Position numbers and translations under genes: made by a program. This document shows, piece after piece, positions 17,989 to 26,404 of a DNA stretch of 64,000 nucleotides. The first letter of the stretch is position 1, and each line of letters opens with the position of its first letter. Source of the DNA: Sulfurimonas sp. (GTDB lineage: Bacteria > Campylobacterota > Campylobacteria > Campylobacterales > Sulfurimonadaceae); assembly GCA_028684815.1 (NCBI GenBank), contig JAQUFE010000004.1, positions 1 to 64,000 on the forward strand. The letters are read 5' to 3'. The notes under the pieces were generated by a model that was not told the DNA's origin, did not search any database, and worked only from the letters and a program-made list of their open reading frames with translations.

Positions 17989-18110
17989 CTATAAACTAGA
18001 TTCCGCCTCAAGCACGGAACGACGGAGTGTGTGTCACCCTGAAAATGCTGGGGCATGCGTCATCCTGAACTTGATTCAGGATCTAACTTAACAGTTCTTC
18101 AGAGCACCCG
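17989..18110. repeat. Palindromic repeat element, copy 2 (right flank of secretion/cyclase locus)
   Basis: This repeats the order found at 8951-9100 in the same orientation: CTATAAACTAGATTCCG, a TCAAG-centred hairpin, a CCTGAAAATG segment, then ATCCTGAA (18062-18069) CTTGA TTCAGGAT (18075-18082) and a TAACTTA tail. The partial duplication of the first hairpin seen in copy 1 is absent. Together the two copies bracket 9139-17909. Confidence 0.85.
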
Positions 18111-18143
18111 ATTAAAAATAAGTAGAAGTAAATTTATATATAG

Positions 18144-18149
18144 TATAAT
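18144..18149 (+). promoter_or_regulatory. Putative -10 box of malic enzyme gene
   Basis: TATAAT in a T/A-rich context 30 bases upstream of the malic enzyme ATG, with TTAAGGAA as the ribosome site between them. No recognisable -35. Confidence 0.55.
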
Positions 18150-18178
18150 CGCATAAATTAAATTAAGGAATATCTCTT

Positions 18179-19441
18179 ATGCCTAAAATATCTGCTAAAG
18201 ATCAAGAAGCACTTGACTATCATGAATTTCCAAAGCCTGGAAAAATATCTGTTGAGGCTATAAAACCAGTTTTATCTCAAAAAGATTTAGCACTTGCATA
18301 TACGCCAGGAGTAGCTATTCCTTGTCTTGAAATTGAGAAAAATCCACAAGATGCTTATAGATACACTTCAAAAGGAAATCTTGTTGGAGTTATCACAAAT
18401 GGAACTGCTGTTTTGGGACTTGGAAACATTGGAGCCTTAGCATCTAAGCCTGTTATGGAAGGTAAAGGAGTGCTATTTAAGAGTTTTTCTGGACTTGATT
18501 GTTTTGATATAGAGGTTGATACCCAGAGTGTAGATAGATTTTGTTCAGTTGTAAGGGCAATAGCTCCTACTTTTGGCGGAATAAACCTTGAAGATATTAA
18601 AGCTCCTGAGTGTTTTGAGATAGAGAGACGCTTAGTTGAGGAGCTAGATATTCCAGTTATGCATGATGACCAACATGGAACTGCTGTAATATCTGCAGCT
18701 GGAATCATAAACGCTTGTGAAGTTACTCGTAGAAAGATAGAGGACTTAAAAATAGTCGTGGTTGGTGCAGGAGCTGCTGCCATCTCTTGTGCAAGACTCT
18801 ATAGACTTCTTGGGGCTAGAGAGATTTATATGCTTGACTCTCAGGGTGTTATTCATAATGGTAGAAGTGACTTAAATGACTATAAAAGAGAGTTTTGCGC
18901 AAGTGGATATATGACTCATGCTGAGATTTTTGCTTGCGCGGATGTTGTAGTAGGACTCTCAAAACCTGGCACTTTTAGCATTGAAGATGTTATGTCAATG
19001 GCTCCACAACCTATAGTCTTTACACTTGCGAATCCTACTCCTGAAATCTTTCCACAAGATATACTAGATGCTAGAGAAGATGCCATAGTCGCAACTGGCA
19101 GAAGTGACTTTGATAACCAGATAAACAATGTTTTAGGTTTTCCTTTTATCTTTAGAGGTGCGATGGATGTAAGAGCAAAAAAGATAAATGATGAGATGAA
19201 ATTAGCAGCTGCACATGCACTGGCAATGCTTGCTCGTAAAAAGGTTCCAAAAGAGGTTTGTGAACTTTATGGTAAAGATATAAAATTTGGAAGAGATTAC
19301 ATCATCCCTAAACCATTTGACAAAAGACTTATCGTTGAGATATCAAGTGCAGTAGCGCAGGCTGCCATAGATAGCGGTGCCTCTCAGATGCAAAACTTTG
19401 ATATAGAAGCCTATAAAAAAGAGTTAGCCACTATACTTTAG
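18179..19441 (+). CDS. Malic enzyme (malate dehydrogenase, oxaloacetate-decarboxylating)
   Basis: 420 residues, the short MaeB-type malic enzyme without the phosphotransacetylase extension. Visible features are the N-terminal substrate segment (DLALAYTPGVA), the TNGTAVLGLGNIG motif, the metal site around LEDIKAPECFEIERRL and VMHDDQHGTAVI, and the Rossmann loop VVVGAGAAAISCARL. It converts malate to pyruvate and CO2 with reduction of NAD(P), linking the C4 pool to pyruvate in the cytoplasm. It has its own promoter and a hairpin overlapping its stop, so it is probably monocistronic. Cofactor preference was not determined. Confidence 0.93.
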   Translation: MPKISAKDQEALDYHEFPKPGKISVEAIKPVLSQKDLALAYTPGVAIPCLEIEKNPQDAYRYTSKGNLVGVITNGTAVLGLGNIGALASKPVMEGKGVLFKSFSGLDCFDIEVDTQSVDRFCSVVRAIAPTFGGINLEDIKAPECFEIERRLVEELDIPVMHDDQHGTAVISAAGIINACEVTRRKIEDLKIVVVGAGAAAISCARLYRLLGAREIYMLDSQGVIHNGRSDLNDYKREFCASGYMTHAEIFACADVVVGLSKPGTFSIEDVMSMAPQPIVFTLANPTPEIFPQDILDAREDAIVATGRSDFDNQINNVLGFPFIFRGAMDVRAKKINDEMKLAAAHALAMLARKKVPKEVCELYGKDIKFGRDYIIPKPFDKRLIVEISSAVAQAAIDSGASQMQNFDIEAYKKELATIL

Positions 19442-19449
19442 TGGCTTTG
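19426..19449 (+). terminator. Putative terminator overlapping malic enzyme stop codon
   Basis: Perfect eight-base arms AGCCACTA (19426-19433) and TAGTGGCT (19439-19446) with a five-base loop. The stop TAG lies in the downstream arm. Only a short T-run follows, so strength is uncertain. Confidence 0.5.
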
Positions 19450-19499
19450 TAAGTAGTGAATGTCCTCTGTAGTGGGGGAATTCGTTTGAGCGCGCAACA

Positions 19500-21587
19500 T
19501 CAAAAGATTATCTCGTCACTATCAAGAGGGCGCTCAAGAGGTTTGCCAAAATAGTATCCTTGGGCATACTCTACACCTACTTCATGAAGCAGATCCGCTA
19601 CCTCTTTGTTTTCAACAAACTCAGCTACATTTTTCATATTCATCCCATTTGAGAAGCTATGAATACTCTTTAACATGTGGAGTTTTCTCTTATCATTCTC
19701 TATCTCACGAACTATAGAACCATCTATCTTTATGAGGTCGATATTAAGGTTTGAGAAGTATGAGAAGTTAGAATAGCCTGTACCAAAATCATCTAAAAGT
19801 ACTTTTGAACCATACTTTTGGATACTACTTATAAAGTCTTGAACCGCTTCTATATTTTGCAAATTTTCTGATTCTAGTAGTTCTATATCGAGTCTATTTG
19901 CTACTTTTGGATTTGCTCTTAACGTTTCACAAAGCATCTCTAATATTTTTGCATCTAAGATATCAATCATTGAAAAATTTATAGAAAATCTATACTGAGG
20001 AAACTCCTTAGCCATCTCTAGAGTTTTTTCTATCATAGATTTTGTAATATTGTGATAGTAAGGGCTTTTTTTAGAAATTTCTAAAAATTTAAAAGGTTCT
20101 AAAATTGTTCCATCTGCAAGTCTTAGCCTAACAAGAGCCTCATATTTTTCTATTTTTTGTGTTTTAAGATTTATGATTGGCTGAAAGTAGGGGATGATAT
20201 TGTCATTTTTCACAGCTAGTTTTATATGCTCTAGTATGTTCATATTATCTTCTACATTGGTTTTTAGATTTAACTCTTCGCTATATTCTAAAACCCTAGT
20301 TGTGTAGTCCTGTTTGAGCTCTTTTAGCGCTAAATCTGCATTTTCAAGTATGGGCGCTATAAAGTTACTAGCAATGCTTACTCTTAGATGCAAAGAGAGT
20401 TCAGAGATTAAAAAATTGTAGTTTGAAATCTTTTTTTCTAACTGCACAGCTATCTCAAAAGCTTCATTTCTTTTTATATCATCAAAGAGTATCCCAAATT
20501 CATCCCCTCCTAAACGGTAGATGGAAGCGTTTTTTGTGCTGCTAAACTCAGCTGTTATGATGTGAGAAAGCTCCTGAAGGACAAGGTTGCCTACATCATT
20601 TCCATAGATATCATTGATGCATCTAAAGCAGTCAACATTTGCTAAGAGTAGATGCGGTTTGGCAGTCTCTTGGAGTTTAATATGAAAAGCAGCTCTACTT
20701 CCTAACCCCGTTAGCTGGTCATGAGTTAGAGAATACTCCAAGGAGGTAGTAGTCTCTTGAAGTTTTTTGTTCTCTCTTAGATACTTTAAAAAAAGCACAA
20801 TGATAAAAAACAAAGAGATGATAAAGACACTAAAGAGTATAGATGCAAAGATATCTAGTGCCTTAAAGTCATCAAGGGCGAGATGAGAAAACTCCTTTTT
20901 TATCTCTTCTAGCTTATCTCTTGTGCTATCACTTAAGATATTTTTAGTTGTTTGTATGTAGGGTGGATATTTTTTTATAAGAAAATTTGAGTGCATATTG
21001 AAGTTAGTGATAAAGTCTTGTGTCTCTTTATCTTTTGAGTTTGAGCTTAGTAAAAAATTGTTGTGGTTGATGTGATCTATATCTTGCATAAGTTTTGCAT
21101 CGTTGAAACTTTTTAAAATTTGCCACGAGCTTTTAAAGAGTTCTGAATCTTGTTCTTGCAAAAAATTTGCCTCTTCTATAAAACGGCTCAAAAAAACAAG
21201 TGAGTTTTTTATACTAGCATTTAGCATTAGATAATTTTGAGTGCTTCTTATGTGTTGTTCTAAACCTTTTTGAAGCCCTTGAAGCTCTTTTTTTACCTCT
21301 ATGTAAGTTGCATCTTTTAAGATTTTAGACTCTAAAAGAGCTTTGTACTCACTCTCAAGAGAGTCTATGTTTTTTGCCATATCATCTTGGTTGTGATATG
21401 AATATATGGAACTTTGTAGTATCTGATGTTCTAGGTCAATATGAGCACTTTTGAAGGTATTTAGAGAGAGAAGAAATTCTCTGTGTTGTTTTGTAAAATC
21501 TTTTTGTATGATATAAAAGTATATGATAGCAATAGAAGAGAGAACCCCTAGACCAATAACCAAAGATATTAGTTTTTTTAGTCTCAT
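19500..21587 (-). CDS. Membrane GGDEF-EAL cyclic-di-GMP protein
   Basis: 695 residues: TM helix (about 6-27), a roughly 215-residue helical periplasmic sensor region, a second TM (about 247-270), then GGDEF (motif at 360-364, LGGDEFGILF) and EAL (E483-A484-L485). The EAL domain keeps the key catalytic positions (EALVR, INFS, IELLE, DDFGTGYSNF, IKIDG, AQGYYFGKP), so phosphodiesterase activity is likely. The GGDEF motif is intact but has no RxxD inhibitory site just upstream. It may synthesise or degrade c-di-GMP in response to a periplasmic signal. The start overlaps the stop of the peroxidase gene by four bases, so both are probably one transcript. Confidence 0.92.
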   Translation of the reverse strand: MRLKKLISLVIGLGVLSSIAIIYFYIIQKDFTKQHREFLLSLNTFKSAHIDLEHQILQSSIYSYHNQDDMAKNIDSLESEYKALLESKILKDATYIEVKKELQGLQKGLEQHIRSTQNYLMLNASIKNSLVFLSRFIEEANFLQEQDSELFKSSWQILKSFNDAKLMQDIDHINHNNFLLSSNSKDKETQDFITNFNMHSNFLIKKYPPYIQTTKNILSDSTRDKLEEIKKEFSHLALDDFKALDIFASILFSVFIISLFFIIVLFLKYLRENKKLQETTTSLEYSLTHDQLTGLGSRAAFHIKLQETAKPHLLLANVDCFRCINDIYGNDVGNLVLQELSHIITAEFSSTKNASIYRLGGDEFGILFDDIKRNEAFEIAVQLEKKISNYNFLISELSLHLRVSIASNFIAPILENADLALKELKQDYTTRVLEYSEELNLKTNVEDNMNILEHIKLAVKNDNIIPYFQPIINLKTQKIEKYEALVRLRLADGTILEPFKFLEISKKSPYYHNITKSMIEKTLEMAKEFPQYRFSINFSMIDILDAKILEMLCETLRANPKVANRLDIELLESENLQNIEAVQDFISSIQKYGSKVLLDDFGTGYSNFSYFSNLNIDLIKIDGSIVREIENDKRKLHMLKSIHSFSNGMNMKNVAEFVENKEVADLLHEVGVEYAQGYYFGKPLERPLDSDEIIF

Positions 21588-22507
21588 TTTATATCCAGTA
21601 TCTTAGGCATCTCACCATCTAATGTTTTTAAAAACGCTACCATATCTTCTACTTCGTGCTCTTTTAAAATGATGCCAAGGTTATGTTTTGACATGACTCC
21701 AAGTGCTTCTTTTAGAGTTTTTGCACTCCCATCATGGAAGTATGGAGCAGTTTTACTAATGTTTCTTAGGGTTGGAACCTTAAAAACATTTTTATGCTCT
21801 GGATTTGTAGTTATTTTGCTTCTATCTGGGTAGTCACTCTCCTCGTTATACTCCATAAATGTACCCATCTTTTGAAAAGAGTTTCCTCCAATATTTATAC
21901 CATTATGACAGGTAATGCAGCCATTTTTTTTAAAAAGAACATAACCCTCTTTTTCATCTTTATCTAACTCTAATTCACCCCTTAGAAACTTGTCAAACTT
22001 TGCATTTGGAGTGACTAAAGCATTTTCAAACTCTACTATAGCATCCATGACTTGCTCGTAAGTAATAGATGCGCCACCATAAACTTCGCTAAACATCTCT
22101 CTATATTCAACCATCTCATTTATACGCGCTTCTATAGTCTTTGCATCCATATCATGTTCAACAGGGTTATGGATAGGGCCGTGTATCTGCTCACCCAAAT
22201 CCCTCGCTCTACCATTCCAAAACTGTCTAAAGTTATACCTTGAGTTTAGGACTGTTGGAGATTGAATGTTACCTTTTTTATCCTCAACTCCAATGGAGAC
22301 AATCTTTGCATCTGCTCCACCATCATAAACATCGTGACAGCTAAAACATGACGTAGAATTATCTCTTGAGAAGAGAGTGTCAAAAAATAGTTTTTTGCCT
22401 AAATTTGCTTTTGCATGATCTACCTCAATATCTAGAGGGATGGGAGAAATAGGCTCAATCGCGCAGAGATTAAAGATAATAAAATGTAATAAAAATAATT
22501 TTTTCAT
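21584..22507 (-). CDS. Di-heme cytochrome c peroxidase (CCP/MauG family)
   Basis: 307 residues with a signal peptide (about 1-16) and two heme sites, CFSCH in the N-terminal half and CITCH in the C-terminal half. The spacing and GRARDLGEQIHGPIHNPVEH segment are typical of bacterial di-heme peroxidases, periplasmic enzymes reducing H2O2 with electrons from c-type cytochromes. TVLNSRYNFRQFWNGR and VPTLRNISKTAPYFHDGS are family signatures. No Shine-Dalgarno is seen before the ATG; a TATAAT lies only seven bases upstream, so the message may be leaderless. The overlap with the GGDEF-EAL gene suggests joint expression. Confidence 0.92.
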   Translation of the reverse strand: MKKLFLLHFIIFNLCAIEPISPIPLDIEVDHAKANLGKKLFFDTLFSRDNSTSCFSCHDVYDGGADAKIVSIGVEDKKGNIQSPTVLNSRYNFRQFWNGRARDLGEQIHGPIHNPVEHDMDAKTIEARINEMVEYREMFSEVYGGASITYEQVMDAIVEFENALVTPNAKFDKFLRGELELDKDEKEGYVLFKKNGCITCHNGINIGGNSFQKMGTFMEYNEESDYPDRSKITTNPEHKNVFKVPTLRNISKTAPYFHDGSAKTLKEALGVMSKHNLGIILKEHEVEDMVAFLKTLDGEMPKILDIK

Positions 22508-22513
22508 GACAAA

Positions 22514-22519
22514 ATTATA
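22514..22519 (-). promoter_or_regulatory. Putative -10 box of peroxidase gene, very close to start codon
   Basis: TATAAT on the minus strand ending seven bases before the ATG at 22507. Transcription starting six to seven bases downstream would begin at or next to the start codon. No ribosome-binding site is present in between. Confidence 0.5.
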
Positions 22520-22531
22520 ACATTTTTGGCT

Positions 22532-23179
22532 TTAGAGAGAACTTTTTTTGTAAAAAAGTGATAATCCTTTTTTAGCTTTATAGTCTAAGTTATAAGAGAT
22601 ATATTTAAGATACATTGTTATATCTTTTTTTGGAATCTGAGTCCTCTGAGATGCTTCATTTAAGAGGTATTGAGGGATTTTAAATTTTTTCTTAGAGAAG
22701 TTTTTCTCTATATCTTTGTATAGTTTTTTATCTTTGTGATAGCAAAGAAGTGCGAAGACAAAAGGGAGGTTATGTCTTCTGTTCCACTCTTTTGCTAAGT
22801 CTATATGGCTTTTGCCCTCTAAATAGTATTTTAAGGCTTTATCGCCTATAAGCACTTTTCCTTTTATATCTAAAACATTTGCTAAAACATTTGAAGTTGC
22901 AGACTCAGCATCCTTTTGACTCTCTACATTTGGGACTACTAAAACACTAAGAACCTCTTTTCTTGCAATGATTCCAAGGTTCACATGTCTGTGCTTTTTT
23001 GCTTTGATGCTAGAGATAAAAGCAGCATCAACCCTACGAGTCAAAAACTCTTCGTTTATTTTTGCAGGAACGCCTCTTTTGTAGTGCATACTCATGCGTT
23101 GTTGGGAACTTTTTGTGTAGCGTTTCATAAAGATATGAAATGGAAGAAGGTTTAAGTATTCAATCTTTCCAAAAACCAA
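22532..23179 (-). CDS. mqnA: Chorismate dehydratase, futalosine menaquinone pathway
   Basis: 215 residues starting GKIEYLNLLPFHIF, the usual MqnA opening. RVDAAFISSIKAKK and LIGDKALKYYLEGK correspond to the family substrate-binding and hinge segments of this periplasmic-binding-protein-like fold. MqnA dehydrates chorismate to 3-enolpyruvylbenzoate, the first step of futalosine-dependent menaquinone synthesis used by Campylobacterota. The start is TTG at 23177-23179, chosen because AAAGGAG lies six bases upstream and no ATG precedes the conserved N-terminus. At 215 residues it is somewhat shorter than many MqnA proteins. No other mqn genes are in the window. Confidence 0.82.
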   Translation of the reverse strand: MVFGKIEYLNLLPFHIFMKRYTKSSQQRMSMHYKRGVPAKINEEFLTRRVDAAFISSIKAKKHRHVNLGIIARKEVLSVLVVPNVESQKDAESATSNVLANVLDIKGKVLIGDKALKYYLEGKSHIDLAKEWNRRHNLPFVFALLCYHKDKKLYKDIEKNFSKKKFKIPQYLLNEASQRTQIPKKDITMYLKYISYNLDYKAKKGLSLFYKKSSL

Positions 23180-23267
23180 AATAGGCTCCTTTTCGCTCTT
23201 TTGTCTAAGTTTTATCGAAATTATACAGCACTTAACTTATACAAATGTAGGGTTTGCGTTTTTTGGA

Positions 23268-23273
23268 TATAAT
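23268..23273 (+). promoter_or_regulatory. Putative -10 box of moaD-moaE-moeA operon
   Basis: TATAAT preceded by TTTTTTGGA, 35 bases before the moaD ATG, with TTGGAG as the ribosome site. The divergent gene mqnA starts about 90 bases to the left. Confidence 0.55.
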
Positions 23274-23307
23274 CGCTTAAGTAAATTAAAGTTTTGGAGC
23301 GCACAAA

Positions 23308-23529
23308 ATGGTAAGAGTAGAATTTTTAGGTCCTATACAAAGAGAGACTATGGAGTTGGATATAGCTAATTTAAACGAGCTAGCAACTATTTTAAAAGAT
23401 GACCAAGAGATGCAAGAGTGGCTAGAAAACTCAGCAGTTGCTGTCAATGATACTCTTGTAAATAACAGAGATTTTGCACTTACAAGCGGAGATAGAGTCT
23501 CACTTTTACCTCCAGTTTGTGGAGGTTGA
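23308..23529 (+). CDS. moaD: Molybdopterin synthase sulfur carrier subunit
   Basis: 73 residues with a ubiquitin-like beta-grasp pattern ending LLPPVCGG. The terminal Gly-Gly is the thiocarboxylation site of MoaD/ThiS carriers. It delivers sulfur to MoaE during conversion of precursor Z to molybdopterin. The moaE gene follows after three bases, which favours MoaD over ThiS. Ribosome site TTGGAG precedes the ATG. Confidence 0.9.
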   Translation: MVRVEFLGPIQRETMELDIANLNELATILKDDQEMQEWLENSAVAVNDTLVNNRDFALTSGDRVSLLPPVCGG

Positions 23530-23532
23530 TAG

Positions 23533-23997
23533 ATGCTAGAGCTTTATGATGGCTCGCTTAGCGTTGCGTCTATTTTAAAAGATTGGTATGAAGAAGAAGC
23601 TAGTAGTAATTATGGTGCTTTTATCTCTTTTGTGGGAACTGTAAGAAGTGAAGATGGCATTGATGGACTTAGTTTTGACATATATGAACCCATACTAAAT
23701 AAGTGGTTTGATGAGTGGCAAAAAAAAGCAAAAGCAAAAGGTGCTATCATAAAAATGGCACACTCAAGAGGTGATGTTATGCTTCATGAGTCTTCATATA
23801 TTGCAGCAGTTTTTTCTCCAAAAAGAAGAGTGGCACTAGAGTTTATAGATGAATATGTAGAAGATTTTAAAGCATCTGCGCCCATTTGGAAATATGATTT
23901 AAGAGATAACAAAAGGATCTACGCAAAAGAGAGATCAACTGCCATAAAGGGAAGTGGGCTACTAAGTGACAGCAAAGATAAGGAAGAGCAAAGATGA
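23533..23997 (+). CDS. moaE: Molybdopterin synthase catalytic subunit
   Basis: 154 residues with the MoaE fold: GAFISFVGTVRSEDG near the N-terminus, HSRGDVMLHESSYIAAVFSPKR in the core and a lysine-rich C-terminal half (WKYDLRDNKRIYAKERS) that accepts the MoaD tail. Forms the heterotetrameric molybdopterin synthase with MoaD. It sits between moaD and moeA with a four-base overlap to moeA. Supply of molybdenum cofactor fits an organism using nitrate, formate or sulfur oxidoreductases. Confidence 0.9.
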   Translation: MLELYDGSLSVASILKDWYEEEASSNYGAFISFVGTVRSEDGIDGLSFDIYEPILNKWFDEWQKKAKAKGAIIKMAHSRGDVMLHESSYIAAVFSPKRRVALEFIDEYVEDFKASAPIWKYDLRDNKRIYAKERSTAIKGSGLLSDSKDKEEQR

Positions 23998-25211
23998 AAC
24001 TACTATCTTTTGAAACAAGTTTAAATATGCTAGATTTGCTAGATACTGGGGGCATAAAAAGCCAAAATGTAGCTCTTAGTGAATCTTTGGGAAGAATTTT
24101 GGCTGAAGATATTGTAGCGCCAGCTAACGACCCAGAATTTCCAACCGCATCTATGGATGGATACGCCATAAAACATGCAGACTTAGAAAAAGATAGCATT
24201 AAAATCCTCGGAGACAACCCAGCAGGAAGTCATGAGATAAGAGTAGTAAATGAGGGCGAATGTATCAAAACTTTTACAGGTTCAATGATGCCAGATGGAA
24301 CGGATACTCTTATTCAGATAGAAAATGTAAGCGTAAGTCAAAACAGTGAAGAGATTTTTATAGATGAGAGAGTTCCTTTTGGCTCATCAGTTCGCCCAAT
24401 TGGCGAGAATTATAAAGCTGGTGATGTACTTATAAAAAAGGGGACTAAGATAGGGTTCGCTGAGATTGGAGTGATGGCTGGACTAAACTGCGTTATGGTC
24501 AGAGTTGCCATAAAGCCTAGAGTTGCAGTTATCTCAACGGGTAGTGAGATTTTAGACCTCGGAGAGCAAAGTGATAGTCCGTCTCAGATAAGAAGTTCAA
24601 ACAACTACACACTTTGTGCTATGTTTGAACAAGCTGGAGCCGAGGCTCTTCAGCTTGGAACCACGCCAGATGATAAAGACTCCATCATGAAGATGTTTCA
24701 AAATGCTCTTGCCTCTGCAGATATTGTTGTAAGTACGGGTGGAGTGAGCGTTGGAGATTATGACTTTGTAAAAGATATAGTCCCACGTCTTGGAGCAGAA
24801 GTTGTCTTTAAAGGTGTGGCAATAAAACCAGGTCGTCACATTATGGTGGCTCAAAAAGATGGTAAGTTTATCTTAGCCTTGCCAGGATTTGCCTACTCAT
24901 CAACTGTTACAGCTGTACTTTATGGGCTTCCTTTAGTTGCAAAGATGTTAGGGCGTGATGAGCCTTACAAAAAAGTAGGAGCAAAACTAAAAGAGGGCTT
25001 TACAAAAAGAAGTCGCTTTAGTGAGTTTAGTGCTTGTAATATAAGTGTGGAAAACGGGGAGCTTTTAGTCGGTTTTGATGGTAAAAAAGTTGGAAGCTCA
25101 GCAATTTTAACTAACCTTTTACATGCAAGTGCTTTGATGGTAACCGGCGAAGACGATGGTGACTTAGAAGAGGGTACTTTTGTAAATGTTATCTTATTGG
25201 AGAATTTTTAA
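23994..25211 (+). CDS. moeA: Molybdopterin molybdenumtransferase
   Basis: 405 residues. It shows the MoeA four-domain pattern: FPTASMDGYAIKHADL near the N-terminus, a central GENYKAGDVLIKKGTKI domain, the molybdopterin-binding domain (AVISTGSEILD, VVSTGGVSVGDYDFVKDIV) and a small C-terminal beta domain. It inserts molybdate into adenylated molybdopterin, the last common step of cofactor assembly. It overlaps moaE by four bases and abuts the following unknown gene with no intergenic base. Confidence 0.92.
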   Translation: MKLLSFETSLNMLDLLDTGGIKSQNVALSESLGRILAEDIVAPANDPEFPTASMDGYAIKHADLEKDSIKILGDNPAGSHEIRVVNEGECIKTFTGSMMPDGTDTLIQIENVSVSQNSEEIFIDERVPFGSSVRPIGENYKAGDVLIKKGTKIGFAEIGVMAGLNCVMVRVAIKPRVAVISTGSEILDLGEQSDSPSQIRSSNNYTLCAMFEQAGAEALQLGTTPDDKDSIMKMFQNALASADIVVSTGGVSVGDYDFVKDIVPRLGAEVVFKGVAIKPGRHIMVAQKDGKFILALPGFAYSSTVTAVLYGLPLVAKMLGRDEPYKKVGAKLKEGFTKRSRFSEFSACNISVENGELLVGFDGKKVGSSAILTNLLHASALMVTGEDDGDLEEGTFVNVILLENF

Positions 25212-25763
25212 ATGAAAGCTTACGCAATTGATTCAAACACGCAAAAAACAAAATCTATAGATATTGAGATGCAAGCAGATGCTATACACAGTTTTTTTGA
25301 TTCTATAGAAACAGATGAACTCTCCACCCTCAAAGGACACATGATTCACACAGATGCAAAGGCCATAAACAAGTCTAAAAAGGCTTACTTTATAGGTGAA
25401 CAGCTTGTTGTCGGAGATGCTCTTATAGTTGGAAAAGATGGTGCTTATGGTAGAGATGCCAATATATCAAAAAAAGAGTTAGACTCACTTATAAACCATG
25501 ATGTCACATCTTTTTACATCGAAGTTTTAGAACTTTTAAAAGATAGTGATATAAATCTTTACAGAGTCTTTGAAGTTACAAAAGAACAAGAAGATATACA
25601 GTTAAACACTGAGTGGGTTTTATACATCTTTAACTTAGCGGATGAGCAAACAAAAGAGTACTTCATACAAGAGTTGAAAAAAGCGATAGATGCAAAAAAA
25701 GATATAACTATACATATGCAAAATATGGCGATCCTAGCACTAAATGCAACTGCAACAAACTAG
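25212..25763 (+). CDS. Protein of unknown function, coupled to moeA
   Basis: 183 residues, not recognised. It is acidic and soluble, without signal peptide, membrane helix or cysteine. The start codon follows the moeA stop immediately, so coupled translation is likely. A short beta-type opening (MKAYAIDSNTQKTKSIDIEM) is followed by mostly helical sequence, including FYIEVLELLKDSDINLYRVFEV and TKEYFIQELKKAIDAKKDI. Context suggests a link to molybdenum cofactor or a molybdoenzyme, perhaps as an accessory protein, but nothing in the sequence proves it. Confidence 0.75.
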   Translation: MKAYAIDSNTQKTKSIDIEMQADAIHSFFDSIETDELSTLKGHMIHTDAKAINKSKKAYFIGEQLVVGDALIVGKDGAYGRDANISKKELDSLINHDVTSFYIEVLELLKDSDINLYRVFEVTKEQEDIQLNTEWVLYIFNLADEQTKEYFIQELKKAIDAKKDITIHMQNMAILALNATATN

Positions 25764-25810
25764 ATAATAAAAAGTCTGTCTCTCAAGAGGCTAGCTTTTC
25801 TAAAGAAACA

Positions 25811-25825
25811 TTTTGCTTTGCAAAA
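25811..25825. terminator. Hairpin between convergent genes
   Basis: TTTTGC (25811-25816), loop TTT, GCAAAA (25820-25825) between the convergent ends of the moeA-linked gene and rnhB. No T-run follows on either strand, so it may only mark the 3' ends. Confidence 0.3.
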
Positions 25826-25855
25826 GCGGTTCCCCTTGTTTTGCTCATATAGTGA

Positions 25856-26401
25856 TTAAAATAATTTTGCCTCAAGTGCTTTTACTCTGTAGCTTCTTCT
25901 ATGGACTTCACAATATCCGTGCTTTTTAATCATCTCAACATGTAGAGCAGTTCCATATCCTTTATGTTTTTCAAACTGATACTCTGGGTATTTTTTTGCA
26001 ACACTTAAAATATCTCTATCATGAGTAACTTTTGCTAGGATTGATGCTGCACTAACCTCGGCTACTTTGCCATCAGCTTTTATCATAGTCTCAATGCCGC
26101 TCACTCCAAAGTTAGAGTTTCCATCAAAGAGATATTCACAATCAGGCATATTTTTTACAATCTCTTGTAGTCCTCGCTTGATGCAAAGAGATAAGCCATC
26201 AGCATCTATACTTTGAGGTGAAATTTTTACTATGTGAAAGTTAGAGTTTTTAATAATCTCTTCAAAAAGAAGTTCTCTCTTTTTTGCACTCAGTTTTTTA
26301 GAATCATTTAAACCCTCTACGCTAGAGTTTAAAACACACCCAGCCATAACCAAATCCCCAGCAAGAGGCCCACGTCCAGCTTCATCTATCCCACACAACA
26401 T
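25856..26401 (-). CDS. rnhB: Ribonuclease HII
   Basis: 181 residues opening LCGIDEAGRGPLAGDLVMAG, which holds the first catalytic Asp-Glu pair of RNase HII; SAASILAKVTHDRD carries further conserved active-site positions, and the YQFEKHKGYGTALH loop is typical. It removes ribonucleotides and RNA primers from DNA. It is three bases downstream of the ATPase gene on the same strand, so the two are probably co-transcribed. Confidence 0.95.
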   Translation of the reverse strand: MLCGIDEAGRGPLAGDLVMAGCVLNSSVEGLNDSKKLSAKKRELLFEEIIKNSNFHIVKISPQSIDADGLSLCIKRGLQEIVKNMPDCEYLFDGNSNFGVSGIETMIKADGKVAEVSAASILAKVTHDRDILSVAKKYPEYQFEKHKGYGTALHVEMIKKHGYCEVHRRSYRVKALEAKLF

Positions 26402-26404
26402 ACT

